Shown: positions 63,681 to 64,000 of the stretch, piece after piece | How the letters are laid out: every line of letters begins with the position of its first letter | How positions within the stretch are numbered: position 1 is the stretch's first letter | Assembly (NCBI GenBank): GCA_038030265.1 | Contig: CM075942.1 | Location: 13,970,029-14,034,028, forward strand | Direction: 5' to 3' | DNA: 64,000 nucleotides | Origin: Corythucha ciliata | Lineage: Eukaryota; Arthropoda; Insecta; Hemiptera; Tingidae | Notes under the pieces: model-generated | What the model saw: the letters and a program-made list of their open reading frames with translations, nothing else | Database searches by the model: none | Told to the model about the DNA's origin: nothing | Position numbers and translations under genes: made by a program

Positions 63681-63935
63681 TTCCTTACTTTTTTTTCAGA
63701 TTACGTACATTTTCAGATCAGTTACATTAGATCAAATGGTATGTCACAAATTCTCCATTACACAGTGCCTGGGTTCGAATCTGGAAGAAACTTTTTTTTT
63801 AGTGCATTTCATTCTGAAAATGCACTATTGGTCTCGTCGTGATGGTGGCAAACATGGGTCATGTCGTGTTTTTTTCACGTTTCAGAACCTCTAGAACACG
63901 AATTCAGTGGTCTCCAGGATTCATATATATATATA
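63635..63935 (+). repeat. SINE-like repeat and adjoining dispersed repeat
   Basis: 63635-63800 matches 39070-39245, including the B-box-like GGTTCGAATC. 63815-63930 matches 38720-38855 in reverse. Between them GTGCATTTCATTCTGAAAATGCAC forms a small hairpin. A TA run ends it. Confidence 0.7.
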
Positions 63936-63937
63936 TA

Positions 63938-64000
63938 TATACACAGGGTATCCAAAAAGCGACTGGACAGAGAAACACCAATGAAGGGGCAACTGATTTC
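63938..64000 (+). mobile_element. Possible left end of a mariner-type element, cut by the window edge
   Basis: After a TA run comes CACAGGGTATCCAAAAAGCG, like the CAGGGTGT-type ends of Tc1/mariner-group elements and similar in its first bases to the element at 49696. The other end is outside the window. Confidence 0.4.

Overview
This is an animal, most likely arthropod, nuclear genome window. The evidence is a labial-class Hox homeobox exon, two clearly spliced housekeeping genes (TIM17 and ORC2), GT-AG introns as short as 60-71 nt beside one of 4.6 kb, tRNA-derived SINEs, a broken Ty3/gypsy retrotransposon and many terminal-inverted-repeat (TIR) DNA elements. I cannot name the species from sequence alone. 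Genes cover only a few kb; most of the rest is repeat.

Layout. 1-780: degenerate ~30-bp repeat. 1447-1781: last coding exon of labial (+), with a hairpin element in its presumed 3'UTR. 2600-4540 and 7230-10300: mostly non-repetitive, no gene recognised. 4740-6926 and 10620-12850: the ~30-bp repeat in opposite orientations. 13100-24500: several repeat families, hairpin (MITE-like) elements and a TTAA-flanked piggyBac-like MITE. 24529-25083: TIM17 (+). 25573-25795: a SINE with a 13-bp target duplication. 25800-34000: repeats, including a second, inverted copy of the long unit at 15850-18635, and a ~480-bp higher-order tandem array. 35328-36398: an unrecognised spliced coiled-coil gene (-). 39361-about 43860: decayed gypsy element with a TIR element inserted. 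47270-47600: gag remnant. 47703-51377: a ~2-kb foldback abutting a mariner-like element with ~580-bp arms. 52643-59497: ORC2 (+), nine exons, 589 aa, with E2F-like sites upstream and a 4.6-kb intron filled by nested hairpins and repeats. 59667-59894 and 60035-60178: two candidate small single-pass membrane proteins (-), the first tail-to-tail with ORC2. 60180-64000: repeats, another foldback, and a possible mariner-type end at the edge.

How it fits together. The host genes are functionally unrelated: embryonic patterning (labial), mitochondrial protein import (TIM17) and replication licensing (ORC2). They sit in a transposon-rich landscape. Its most unusual feature is a set of four quasi-periodic families of ~30 bp with similar A/T-rich cores. 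One family lies inside a much longer dispersed unit. Two inverted copies of that unit, at 15850-18635 and 28665-30925, stay colinear throughout, and each carries a different later insertion. No CRISPR, operon or bacterial-type system is present, and I found no convincing new multi-gene system; the novelty is in repeat architecture and in the small unrecognised genes.
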